A DNA stretch of 45,887 nt, taken from contig JANRIN010000281.1 in the NCBI GenBank assembly GCA_033764965.1, positions 1 through 45,887 of the forward strand. The letters run 5' to 3'. Source of the stretch: JSC-12 sp033764965 (GTDB lineage: Bacteria; Cyanobacteriota; Cyanobacteriia; Leptolyngbyales; Leptolyngbyaceae). This document shows, piece by piece, positions 1 through 8,411 of the stretch (its first letter is position 1; the number at the start of each line of letters is the position of its first letter). The notes below the pieces were generated by a model. It was given only the letters and a program-made list of their open reading frames with translations. It was not told the DNA's origin and did not search any database. Both the position numbers and the translations under genes were made by a program.

Positions 1-129
1 GACTGGGGAGCGGAATTATTCGCTCAGGTGCGTTCGCTAGTCAATACAGCTAAGCGTCAGGGCATTTCTGCTTTTGATGCCATTTCCCGTGCCCTTACCT
101 CACAGCAAACGGATTGGCTACTGGGTTGA
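1..129 (+). CDS. Transposase C-terminus, probably IS66-like (5' truncated by window)
   Basis: An open frame enters from the left edge and stops at a TGA at 127-129, giving 42 residues. The tail is a helical segment (roughly AQVRSLVNTAKRQGISAFDA) followed by a short end in WLLG. This pattern of a helix with the AK-QG-s-F type signature resembles the C-terminal helix of IS66-family TnpC transposases, where DNA strand transfer is catalysed by an upstream DDE domain that is outside the window. The family call rests on a short tail only, so another DDE family is possible. The stop codon lies inside a 38-bp repeat that recurs inverted near 13957. Confidence 0.5.
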   Translation, partial: DWGAELFAQVRSLVNTAKRQGISAFDAISRALTSQQTDWLLG

Positions 130-160
130 GCAATTACGAAACCCACATTTCTAATCCATT
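123..160 (+). repeat. 38-bp repeat at end of transposase gene (copy 1)
   Basis: This segment contains a small stem-loop (GGGTT ... AACCC) followed by CACATTTCTAATCCATT. It recurs on the opposite strand at 13957-13994 with 33 of 38 bases identical. All five differences fall in the loop. It overlaps the transposase stop codon, so it may be near the right end of that insertion sequence. It may instead be a dispersed palindromic repeat of the GGGTTTCG...CTCAACCC kind common in cyanobacterial spacers. Confidence 0.6.
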
Positions 161-483
161 AGCGTCTGCGACTTCTCCTGATTCAGCCTGTCTTTACACA
201 GATTTCAGCTTCGCTTAGAAACTCTACCGGGGGACGCAGCCTTTTTTTAGCCTCATGCAAGCTTGATATTCAGTGAAATGCCGTAATTCTCCAGTGAAAA
301 TGCGCTGAAGTCACTTGTAAGGCTCTGTATTTTTACGCTAAATAATCCCCATGTACTAGAAGAAATTTCCGGTTTGGGGCTTCGAGGAGTGGTAATGCAA
401 GGAAATGAAGTCGATGGGGTGCGACTTGCGATCGGCAAGATTTAGAACGCTCAACGCTTGACCATTCCACAGGAGACACGGAC
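161..483. other. Spacer upstream of the exoprotein gene
   Basis: About 320 bases without a convincing gene. The only clear signal is an AGGAG Shine-Dalgarno sequence about 9 bases before the ATG at 484. A run of seven T follows GACGCAGCC near 241, but no matching upstream arm was found, so it is not called as a terminator. Confidence 0.5.
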
Positions 484-3400
484 ATGAAAATCGATAGCTG
501 TGTACCGCTTGGCGTTGGCGTGCTGACGACCAGCGTTTTGGTCATGAGCGCGATCGTTGCCATGCCTTTCTCCTGCCTCGCCCAACTCACGCCAGACGCT
601 TCCCTGGGAGCAGAACAATCTGTTGTTGGAGCAGACCAGACCATTCAAGGGTTGCCCAGCAATGTGATCACAGGAGGCGCGGTGCGGGGCGTTAACCTGT
701 TTCACAGTTTTCAAGACTTCAATGTGGGGGTGAATCGCGGCGTTTTCTTTGCCAATCCAACCCTGGTCGAGAATATTTTTACACGGGTGACGGGGGGCAA
801 TCCTTCCGATATTTCAGGCAGGTTAGGGGTTTTGGGTGGTGCGAATCTTTATCTGCTCAATCCCAGCGGCATTGTCTTTGGTGCGGGAGCCTCCCTGGAT
901 GTGCAGGGTTCCTTTTTTGCCAGCACTGCCAGCAGCATTGACCTGGGGAACGGGGAGGTTTTCAGCGCGATCGCGCCGTTGGGCGTGCCTCTGATTACGG
1001 TGCAACCCAATGCCACCTTTCTCAATGCCTTGGGCGCAATCACCAATCAAGCAACCCTACAAACAGGGCAAGGCTTAATCCTGAATGGCACCACCCTCAC
1101 CAACACTGGCACCTTGCAAGCCGGAACGCTCCTCTCCCTAAACGGCGTGGATGTTGTGAATCAGGGTATTGCTCAAGCAGGTACGGATTTGTCTTTGCAA
1201 GGGAACAGCATTACCAGTTCTGGAACTTTGCTGGCTCCTAATGGCAATCTGACTGCCACGGCTGTTGCCGGAAACATTGCAATTCAACAACTGGATGCTC
1301 AAACCGCAACGTTATCTGCCAGCAACACGATCGCCCTCAATTCCAGCCAATTCACGATCGCGGCAGACTTGTCCCTGACGGGCACGACCATTCAAATTAC
1401 TGACACCGCCGCTGCTCCAGCGAACCTTGGGGTTGGAGGCAACTTTTCCATCTCTGGTCAAACGGTTGCCATCGACACATCAAATAACCCCGGTAGCCTG
1501 ATCCAAACCAACGGAAACCTAACCATCGCCAGCAGCGGAGGAATTGCCGCTCGGGGGACACTCACAACGGATGGAAGTGTGCTGGCTTCGGCAACGGGAG
1601 GTTTGCAACTGGCAGACAGCCAAATCACCAGCACCACGGGCAGCATTAACCTGAGCACGACTGGCAATGCCGTGTTGGATCGATCGCAACTCCAGGCAGC
1701 AACCGATCTCACCGTGTTCTCTCAAGGTGTTCTGCGAATCCGAGACAGCGTTGCCACCCCATTCACTGCTACTGCCGGCGATAACATCACGCTACAAGGC
1801 ATCAATGGGATTGATATTCAGGCACAAAGTAACCCGACCAGCACGTTACAAAGCGGTGGCAATTTGAATCTGGTGAGCAGCAATGGTTCCGTCACCAGTG
1901 AGATCGCGTTAGATGTCGCAGGGCAGTTCCTGATCGCTGCCAACGGCAATATCAACCTGGGAGACTACACAGGTAACTCGCTGCAACTCACTGCCATCAA
2001 TGGGTCGATCACGGCTGGCACGATCGACACCTCTTCCGCAACGGGGGACGGAGGCACCGTCACATTAATCGGCAATCGGGGGATTGCTATCTCTGCCATT
2101 AACACCTTCTCGACGGCTGCGGTTGGCAATGGCGGTGCAGTGCGTCTGTCGACGAGTAACGGCAACATTGTGGTGAACGCGATCGATACCGCCTCTGTCA
2201 ACAACAATGGCGGCGCGGTAACTGGCTCTGCGGTTGGTCAGATTTCGGTCGGCGAGATCAACACCCTCTCAGAAACGACTGGGACAGGGGGTGCGGTAAC
2301 TCTGGCTGGCAATCAAGGTATAACAACCGCAACGATCGACACCTCTTCAGTCGATGGCAGTGGTGGCAGCATTACCCTCGTCAGCAGCCAGGGCGGAATC
2401 AACACGACGGCTGGAGAGTTAATTGCCAATGTGGGGCTGGATGGTGGCAGTGGGGGAGCGGTTGTCTTGCAAGCGGCGCGGGATGTGACCGTGGGCAGCA
2501 TTTCTACGGATGGTGGGGCGCTGGGAAGGGGCAACCCGATCGCCATCAGTTCCGGCGGAAACGTGACGATCGCTGCCAACCAGGTTCTGAACAGCGGCAC
2601 GTTTGGCGTGGGTCCGGGAGGAGAAATCTCGATCGAAGGACGCTCTGTGTTGATCAATGCTGGAGCGCAACTGATCAGCGGCACAAGCGCTTCTGGTGAT
2701 AGTGGCAACATCCGCATTCAAGCCGCAAATACAGGCAGGATTCAAATTGAACCAGGTAGTATTTTGGATGCTGCCGCTGTAGGCGACACTACCACTGGTG
2801 CCGCCGCTGCCATTCGGTTAACAGGTGGCTCTCTGGTCTTAACTGGAACGGATCTTTATGCCGATGTGCTCAATGGCGATGGAGCGGGTGGACAGGTCAG
2901 CCTCACAGCCACCACCGGGGGAATTTCATTTGTTGACAGTGTGATTTATGCAGACACCATTGGCGCGGGTGCATCGGGCAATGTGTCCTTAACTGCTTTG
3001 GCGGGAGGCATCACTACAACTAACAGTACCATCCTGACCAGCAGCCAGGGATCAGGCTTTGCTGGCAATATTAGCCTCAGCGGACAAACAATTAACTCCA
3101 CCAACTCAACGTTTGATGCCGCAGCTTTTGGATCGGGGGGCACGGGCAACATTACGATCGCGGCTCAGAACAATGGTTCCGTCTTTTTATCGGGGGAAAT
3201 CTTTGCCGATACGTTCGAGTCCAACACGCGCAACGGCGGCAATGTCTCCATTCGGGGTGGCAATGTTGTTCTAAATGGGTTTACCCTGGATGCCACCAGT
3301 CGAGGCACTGTCAACGGCTCCAACATTGCGATCGAGGCAAATAATCAAGTGGTTCTAGAAAACGGGAGCGCCTTGATTACCACCGTTGATCAGAATGCCA

Positions 3401-5091
3401 CGGGTGAAGGGGGTGACATTACCCTCAGCGCCAACTCCATCACTCTTTCCGGTGCCAGCACAATCAACGCAGGCACCAATGGACCGGGAAGAGGCGGCGA
3501 CATCCGACTCTCAGCCCCCACGATTCAACTTACCCAGCAATCCGAAATTAATGCCAAAACGGGCGCGAGTGGGCAGGCGGGCAGCATTGCGATCGACGGG
3601 ACTGCGCTCAACCTGGACACCGACAGCCGCATCAGTGCAGCCGTTGAATTAGCCGCAGGCAACGGAGGGCAGATAGACATCAATGTCCGCAGGCTAGATC
3701 TTCAGCGGGGTGGACAATTGGTGAGTTCAACCAGTGGCACTGGAGCCGCCGGAAGCATCAACATTGCCGCCAGTGAATCAGTTTTTATCTCAGGACGAGG
3801 CACCAATCCCAGCGGGTTGTTTGCTCAATCCACTGGGGCAGGGCGAGCCGGAGATCTCTTCATTGCCACGCCTCAACTGCTGGTGCAGGATGGAGCCGAA
3901 GTTTCTGTGACGACGAAAGGGGAAGGCTTGGGAGGACGGTTGACGATCGCCACCGAACGCCTTCAAGTATCGGGGAATGGTGAAATTTCGGCATCCACGG
4001 AGGGTAGTGGCGCGGGGGGAGTTTTGAGTGTGAATGCCAGCCGCTCCGTTGAGTTGGCAACGGGAGGACGATTAGCCGCTTGGTCGATGGGATCGGGAAC
4101 AGCGGGGAGTTTGGACGTTACGACGAATGAACTTTCCATTCGCAGTGGAGCCGAACTATCCACCGCCACAATCGGCTCGGGGAACGCGGGGCAAGTCAGT
4201 GTCATAGCCAACTCTTTAATGGTTGCGGATGGCGGCAAAATCACCAGCCGCAGCACTGGCACAGGTAACGCTGGCTCGATCAACATCAATGTGCGCGATC
4301 GCTTGCAGATGAGTGCAGGCGAAATCTCTGCTTCTTCCGAAGGCGGGGGCGGTGGTCAAATTGCGATCGCGGCGAGCAACATCTTGCTGAATCGGAGCAG
4401 CCTGATCAGCAGCAGCGTTTCCGATGGCAATGGTGGCGGAGGGAACATCTCCATTCGTGCCAGAAACAGCTTTTTTGCCTTTGATGACAGTGACATTCTG
4501 GCAAATGCTCAGTTTGGCGATGGCGGCACTATCATTATTGACTCCCCTCTGTTCATTGCAGATTTGTTTGCAACCGTTGGGCGCAATCCGGGGCAAAACT
4601 TTTCCCGCTTTCGGGGCAATGGGCGCGTGGATATTTCCGCTTCTTCAGTGTTTGGCGTGAGTGGAACCATCCAAATTCCTGATATCAGCTTCATCCAAAA
4701 TGCCCTGACTTCCCTGGAAGGAGAGTTTGTGGTAGCGGATCAAATCGTGGCTGGAAGTTGTCTGGCGCGGCGATCGATCGGTCGTAGTAGTTTTGTGGTA
4801 ACTGGGACGGGTGGACTTGCACGCACTCCCTACAGTCAAGCAACCAGCCGATACACCATCATTCCAGTCAAACCCGTTGGTCGGGGAGTAGAATCACCCC
4901 GGAGCGAGGGCGAACAACCCGCGATCGCCACCCCCGCCCCCGATTCCACCCCTCACCTGTCCTGGAAAGTGGGTGATCCGATCCAAGAAGCCCAGGGATT
5001 CATTCAGACTCCCGATGGTAGGGTAGTGTTGGGCACAAATCCCCAGCTAGTAGCCGTGGCGAAAGCCCAGGATTTAGTATGTGGTTTTTAG
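484..5091 (+). CDS. Filamentous-haemagglutinin N-terminal domain exoprotein (two-partner secretion, TpsA-like)
   Basis: A 1535-residue secreted protein. Residues 1 to about 34 form a long signal peptide ending in a CLAQ-type cleavage region. Residues about 45-160 form the TPS/haemagglutination-activity domain, with the conserved NPSGIVFG motif and the preceding NxxxN-like asparagines. The remainder is a very repetitive Gly/Asn/Ser/Thr-rich right-handed beta-helix with many GNIxI and SGxGxAG turns. A short C-terminal region contains two cysteines (GSCLARRS and LVCGF). Family members are exported through a TpsB outer-membrane partner and act as surface adhesins or structural fibres. No TpsB gene is present in the window. 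An AGGAG Shine-Dalgarno sequence supports the ATG at 484. The cyclase gene starts 15 bases after the stop, so the two are probably co-transcribed. The substrate or surface bound cannot be read from the sequence. Confidence 0.85.
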   Translation: MKIDSCVPLGVGVLTTSVLVMSAIVAMPFSCLAQLTPDASLGAEQSVVGADQTIQGLPSNVITGGAVRGVNLFHSFQDFNVGVNRGVFFANPTLVENIFTRVTGGNPSDISGRLGVLGGANLYLLNPSGIVFGAGASLDVQGSFFASTASSIDLGNGEVFSAIAPLGVPLITVQPNATFLNALGAITNQATLQTGQGLILNGTTLTNTGTLQAGTLLSLNGVDVVNQGIAQAGTDLSLQGNSITSSGTLLAPNGNLTATAVAGNIAIQQLDAQTATLSASNTIALNSSQFTIAADLSLTGTTIQITDTAAAPANLGVGGNFSISGQTVAIDTSNNPGSLIQTNGNLTIASSGGIAARGTLTTDGSVLASATGGLQLADSQITSTTGSINLSTTGNAVLDRSQLQAATDLTVFSQGVLRIRDSVATPFTATAGDNITLQGINGIDIQAQSNPTSTLQSGGNLNLVSSNGSVTSEIALDVAGQFLIAANGNINLGDYTGNSLQLTAINGSITAGTIDTSSATGDGGTVTLIGNRGIAISAINTFSTAAVGNGGAVRLSTSNGNIVVNAIDTASVNNNGGAVTGSAVGQISVGEINTLSETTGTGGAVTLAGNQGITTATIDTSSVDGSGGSITLVSSQGGINTTAGELIANVGLDGGSGGAVVLQAARDVTVGSISTDGGALGRGNPIAISSGGNVTIAANQVLNSGTFGVGPGGEISIEGRSVLINAGAQLISGTSASGDSGNIRIQAANTGRIQIEPGSILDAAAVGDTTTGAAAAIRLTGGSLVLTGTDLYADVLNGDGAGGQVSLTATTGGISFVDSVIYADTIGAGASGNVSLTALAGGITTTNSTILTSSQGSGFAGNISLSGQTINSTNSTFDAAAFGSGGTGNITIAAQNNGSVFLSGEIFADTFESNTRNGGNVSIRGGNVVLNGFTLDATSRGTVNGSNIAIEANNQVVLENGSALITTVDQNATGEGGDITLSANSITLSGASTINAGTNGPGRGGDIRLSAPTIQLTQQSEINAKTGASGQAGSIAIDGTALNLDTDSRISAAVELAAGNGGQIDINVRRLDLQRGGQLVSSTSGTGAAGSINIAASESVFISGRGTNPSGLFAQSTGAGRAGDLFIATPQLLVQDGAEVSVTTKGEGLGGRLTIATERLQVSGNGEISASTEGSGAGGVLSVNASRSVELATGGRLAAWSMGSGTAGSLDVTTNELSIRSGAELSTATIGSGNAGQVSVIANSLMVADGGKITSRSTGTGNAGSININVRDRLQMSAGEISASSEGGGGGQIAIAASNILLNRSSLISSSVSDGNGGGGNISIRARNSFFAFDDSDILANAQFGDGGTIIIDSPLFIADLFATVGRNPGQNFSRFRGNGRVDISASSVFGVSGTIQIPDISFIQNALTSLEGEFVVADQIVAGSCLARRSIGRSSFVVTGTGGLARTPYSQATSRYTIIPVKPVGRGVESPRSEGEQPAIATPAPDSTPHLSWKVGDPIQEAQGFIQTPDGRVVLGTNPQLVAVAKAQDLVCGF

Positions 5092-5106
5092 AGTCCTTGC
5101 AGCAGA

Positions 5107-7065
5107 TTGGCAACCATGACCAGACGATCTTTGAAACATCGATGGGACGATTTGGGCATTTGGCTCACCGCTCCAATTGTTGCCGGACTGGTCATTCTGT
5201 TGCGCTTATCAGGTTCGCTGCAACCCTACGAATGGATGACCTACGACCAGTTTTTGCGGTGGCGACCGCCGGACCCTGTAGATACTCGCGTGGTGATTGT
5301 CGCCATCAATGAGAGCGATTTGCGCCGGGCGCGACGCTGGCCCCTGGATGATGCAATCCTGGCGCGGTTACTGCAAAAAGTTCGGCAACAGCAACCCGCC
5401 GCGATCGGGCTTGACCTCTACCGCGATTTCCCCATTGAACCTGGACACGCGGATCTGGTGAAAGTGTTCAAAACCACTCCCAACCTGATTGGCATTGAAA
5501 ATCGGGGTGGAGCGGAGAATGTGCCTGTTGCACCCCCTCCAGTGCTCAAAGAATTAGACCAGGTTGCTTCCAATGATGTTGTGCATGATGGCGATGGCAA
5601 ATTGCGCCGCGTCATTCTCCTGATTGGGGATGATGTGCAGGAAACGATCGGGTTGCGGTTGGCACGACTGTATCTGGAACAGAAAAATATTCTTGCCGAA
5701 GCCGATCCCGAAACCCAGCAACTGCGATTTGGTAAAGCGGTTTTTCCCCAATTTCAGCCCAACGATGGCAGCTATGTGAATGCTGATGCGGGCGAATATC
5801 AGATCATGCTGAATTACCGGGGAGAAGAACAGCGCTTTCCCACAGTGTCTATGTTTGATGTGCTAGATGGCAACATTGCTGCTAACTTAATGCGCGATCG
5901 CGTTGTTTTGATCGGACCCACCGCCTCCAGCATCAAAGACTTTTTCTACACGCCCTACAGTGGCAACTCCATCACCACACCTAAAACGATGGCAGGAGTC
6001 GAAATTCAAGCAAATCTCGCCAGCCAGATCATTAGCTCCACTTTAGATGGGCGCAGTGGCATCAAAGTTTGGGCAGATTGGCAAGAATGGCTCTGGATCG
6101 GAGGCTGGGCAGTTGTCGGAACCTTTCTGGTTTGGAAAATTCGCATTCCTCGCTGGGCAATGGGCAGCATGGTTTTGGCGCTGGGCAGTTTGATCTTTGG
6201 TAGCTATCTTGCCTTTTTGGGCGGTTGGTGGATTCCCGTGATTCCGTCATCCCTGGCACTGCTCACATCAGTCGGAGTGATTACAACCTTCGTTGCCTAT
6301 CAAGAGCGCAGCGAACGCAAAACTATCATGACGATTTTTGGACGGCACGTCACACCCTCCATTGCCGAAACAATCTGGCGCGATCGCGATCAATTGCTGC
6401 AAGAAGGGCGCTTGATGGGGCGCAGCATGATTGCCACCGTGTTATTTACCGACATTAAAAACTTCACCACGGTTTCTGAAAGCACTCCCCCACAAGTGCT
6501 GATGCAGTGGCTCAACGAATATATGGAGGCAATGACCCAACTCGTCCTGGAACACGGCGGCATTGTGGACAAGTTCATTGGAGACTCGATCATGGCAGTG
6601 TTTGGAGTTCCGATCGCCCGCACATCTCCCCACGAAATTGCCCAGGATGCAATTCAGGCAGTTGCCTGTGCGGTAAAAATGGCATCCACCCTGGAGGCAT
6701 TAAATGCCAAATGGGAACGTCAGGGTCGCCCAACCGTCAGTATGCGGGTAGGCATTGCCACTGGACCTGTGGTGACAGGTAGCTTGGGAGGCAAGCAGCG
6801 CCTCGACTACACCACCATTGGCGACAGCGTGAACATTGCCTCCCGCCTGGAAAGCTACGACAAAACAATGGGTCATGGAGTGTGTCGCATCTTGATCAGT
6901 GAAACAACCTATCATTGCGTTCAAGAAAAGTTTGAAATTGAGCTTGTAGCTACGACTCAACTGAAGGGGCGACGCGAAATAACGAAGATTTACCAAATCT
7001 TGATGAAATCATTACACAATCATTCGTCAGATCCTCGAAAGATTTGGGTTGACAAGCGAAAATAG
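5107..7065 (+). CDS. CHASE2-domain membrane adenylate cyclase (class III)
   Basis: A 652-residue membrane sensor-cyclase. One transmembrane segment lies near residues 17-33, followed by an extracytoplasmic CHASE2 domain (about 35-310), three closely spaced transmembrane segments (about 325-400) and a C-terminal class III nucleotidyl cyclase domain (about 440-630). Catalytic residues are visible: metal-binding D449 (FTDIKNFT) and D493 (KFIGDS), purine-recognising K489 and T569 (YTTIGD), and transition-state N576 and R580 (SVNIASR). The Lys/Thr pair is the adenylate cyclase type, so the expected product is cAMP. The gene sits 15 bases after the exoprotein gene and about 100 bases before the DUF928 gene. 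Clusters of these three kinds of gene are familiar in cyanobacteria. The signal sensed by CHASE2 is unknown. Confidence 0.9.
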   Translation: MATMTRRSLKHRWDDLGIWLTAPIVAGLVILLRLSGSLQPYEWMTYDQFLRWRPPDPVDTRVVIVAINESDLRRARRWPLDDAILARLLQKVRQQQPAAIGLDLYRDFPIEPGHADLVKVFKTTPNLIGIENRGGAENVPVAPPPVLKELDQVASNDVVHDGDGKLRRVILLIGDDVQETIGLRLARLYLEQKNILAEADPETQQLRFGKAVFPQFQPNDGSYVNADAGEYQIMLNYRGEEQRFPTVSMFDVLDGNIAANLMRDRVVLIGPTASSIKDFFYTPYSGNSITTPKTMAGVEIQANLASQIISSTLDGRSGIKVWADWQEWLWIGGWAVVGTFLVWKIRIPRWAMGSMVLALGSLIFGSYLAFLGGWWIPVIPSSLALLTSVGVITTFVAYQERSERKTIMTIFGRHVTPSIAETIWRDRDQLLQEGRLMGRSMIATVLFTDIKNFTTVSESTPPQVLMQWLNEYMEAMTQLVLEHGGIVDKFIGDSIMAVFGVPIARTSPHEIAQDAIQAVACAVKMASTLEALNAKWERQGRPTVSMRVGIATGPVVTGSLGGKQRLDYTTIGDSVNIASRLESYDKTMGHGVCRILISETTYHCVQEKFEIELVATTQLKGRREITKIYQILMKSLHNHSSDPRKIWVDKRK

Positions 7066-7168
7066 AGAGAAAGGTGGTGTATCTCCCAGTATGTTTCCCA
7101 AAATCCTTCACACTTACTTGAACTAAGTCCAACAGTTCCAACGCATCACGAACCATCGGAGAATCACT

Positions 7169-7969
7169 ATGCCAACCTTTCGTTCCTTGAAATTCATCGC
7201 GACCGGGTCTGCTCTGGCTATGGTGCTGCAAACCATTAGTCTTCTCCCCCTGGAAACTCGTTTTGTGGTTGAGCCATTGGGTGTTTTAGAACTGACTCCC
7301 ACCGCGTTGGCAAAAGACAGTAAGCGGATTACCTATAGACCACCCGTCAAGCTGAAACGGGCAATTCGGACTGGGGGGACGGGTGCGCGTGGATGTAACC
7401 AGTTGGGTCGAGTGGAAGTGATGCCGCTGGTTCCGAACAATCACGTCGGACAAACCCTATCCAAGCGTCCTACCTTTTTGGCTTATGTCTCTGGGGCAAA
7501 GGCAGTGGAGTTTACCCTGGTCGAACCCAATGTTGAAAAGCCGTTGGTTGTGAAAACGGTGGAGCCAGACGCTCAGGGGCTTGTTCGCATAGAACTGCCG
7601 GAAACTGCACCTGATCTAGCCGTTGGCAAGGATTATCGTTGGTCTGTCTCTGTGGTTTGCAACCCAAACCGTCGCTCCAATGATGTTTTTGCTCAATCCT
7701 GGATTCAGCGCGTCGAATCTTCTGCTGAATTGCAACAAAAGCTTTCTACGGCTAGTTCTGAGCAAGAACGGGCACGCATCTATGCGGAAGTTGGCGTTTG
7801 GTATGATGCGATCGCTGCCCTGACTAAAGCCAATCAATCTAACCCGCATAACCTGGACATCCGCAATGACTTAACCGCATTGTTGAATCAGGAAAACCTA
7901 AACCAGATTGGCTTTAACCTCCCCCAAAGCCCTCAAACCGTGACCTCTCAACCTATGCCCAAGCGGTAG
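7169..7969 (+). CDS. DUF928 family secreted protein
   Basis: A 266-residue protein with an N-terminal signal peptide or anchor (about 1-45). The DUF928 domain lies at about 70-240. It includes the characteristic start of the domain (TGARGCNQ), a central all-beta part with FTLVEPN, a KDYRWSVSVVCNPNRRS motif, and a C-terminal helical part after the WIQRVE segment with Ala/Glu-rich repeats (YAEVGVWYDAIAAL), as usual in this family. The molecular role of DUF928 is not established. Its place downstream of the TPS exoprotein and the CHASE2 cyclase suggests an envelope function with them. A GGAGAA Shine-Dalgarno sequence precedes the ATG at 7169. Confidence 0.85.
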   Translation: MPTFRSLKFIATGSALAMVLQTISLLPLETRFVVEPLGVLELTPTALAKDSKRITYRPPVKLKRAIRTGGTGARGCNQLGRVEVMPLVPNNHVGQTLSKRPTFLAYVSGAKAVEFTLVEPNVEKPLVVKTVEPDAQGLVRIELPETAPDLAVGKDYRWSVSVVCNPNRRSNDVFAQSWIQRVESSAELQQKLSTASSEQERARIYAEVGVWYDAIAALTKANQSNPHNLDIRNDLTALLNQENLNQIGFNLPQSPQTVTSQPMPKR

Positions 7970-8111
7970 ATTCTGGATAACCGGGTGCGACGGGAATAAA
8001 TTTGCCCTCACTCCAATCTTTCTCTCCAAGAAAAAGGCTTCCGGTTATGGGTACGATCGCTGACTTGTTACAACACCAATTCACCATAACTTTTTCTAAT
8101 ATGAAAAGGGG

Positions 8112-8140
8112 GTGACAAACCTGTGTCATTGCCATATATT
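8112..8140 (+). promoter_or_regulatory. Sigma70-type promoter for the candidate small RNA
   Basis: GTGACA (8112-8117) and TATATT (8135-8140) are separated by 17 bases. TGACAA with a 16-base spacer is an equally good reading. Transcription would start near 8144-8147. No protein start follows, and a hairpin with a T-rich tail ends about 60 bases downstream, so this is read as the promoter of a short non-coding transcript. Confidence 0.55.
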
Positions 8141-8143
8141 TAA

Positions 8144-8215
8144 GTGGTGTGAGGAGCGAACCAGCGAGACCGCCGAGACGAAACACGGACAGTCGTCGGC
8201 GGTCTTTCTGATTTT
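8144..8215 (+). ncRNA. Candidate small RNA with 5' end antisense to Yfr1 (possible Yfr2-like)
   Basis: A predicted RNA of about 72 nt. The 5' segment GUGGUGUGAGGAGCGAAC (8144-8161) has no strong structure. It is followed by a 10-bp hairpin, AGACCGCCGA (8167-8176) with TCGGCGGTCT (8196-8205), which extends by three more pairs past a bulged G. The loop is GAAACACGGACA, and a T-rich tail runs to 8215. The 5' segment differs at one position in 18 from the exact complement of the Yfr1 region 41121-41138, which is essentially the unpaired Yfr1 core. Expected role (inference): sponge or decoy for Yfr1, or a target-like partner. The GAAACA in the loop recalls the conserved loop of the cyanobacterial Yfr2 family, but I cannot confirm membership. 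The reverse strand has the Yfr1 core without Yfr1 hairpins, so it is not a second Yfr1 gene. Confidence 0.6.
8167..8215 (+). terminator. Rho-independent-type terminator of the candidate small RNA
   Basis: A perfect 10-bp GC-rich stem (8167-8176 with 8196-8205) is followed by TTTCTGATTTT. The T-tract is interrupted but acceptable. It lies about 200 bases after the DUF928 gene and points along the plus strand. Confidence 0.55.
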
Positions 8216-8411
8216 AAAGAGTCCTCCAAAGCACTTAGGAAATGTTTGAACAAGATTCTCCCCACAGCCGACCCGCGACTGAACTGTGGGCTGAGAGCAA
8301 AAGCCTACTTCAGCAAACTGGGCAAGGATTATAGTCCATTGAAATGAATGGGCTTCCCCTGTTAATCCACGGTTTACTCGCAACGGGCTTGCGGCAAGGG
8401 TACAGACGAAA

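Noticed and set aside
2313..2717. Long minus-strand open frames within the exoprotein gene
   Set aside because: They are antisense to a repetitive, GC-biased beta-helix sequence, have no Shine-Dalgarno sequence and no recognisable domain.
7977..8048. ATAACCGG ... CCGGTTAT as a terminator of the DUF928 gene
   Set aside because: The arms are 56 bases apart and no T-run follows.
8140..8165. Minus-strand Yfr1 core (CTCCTCACACCAC) as a second Yfr1 gene
   Set aside because: On that strand there is no 3' hairpin or T-tract after the core and no fitting promoter, whereas the plus strand has promoter and terminator in order.
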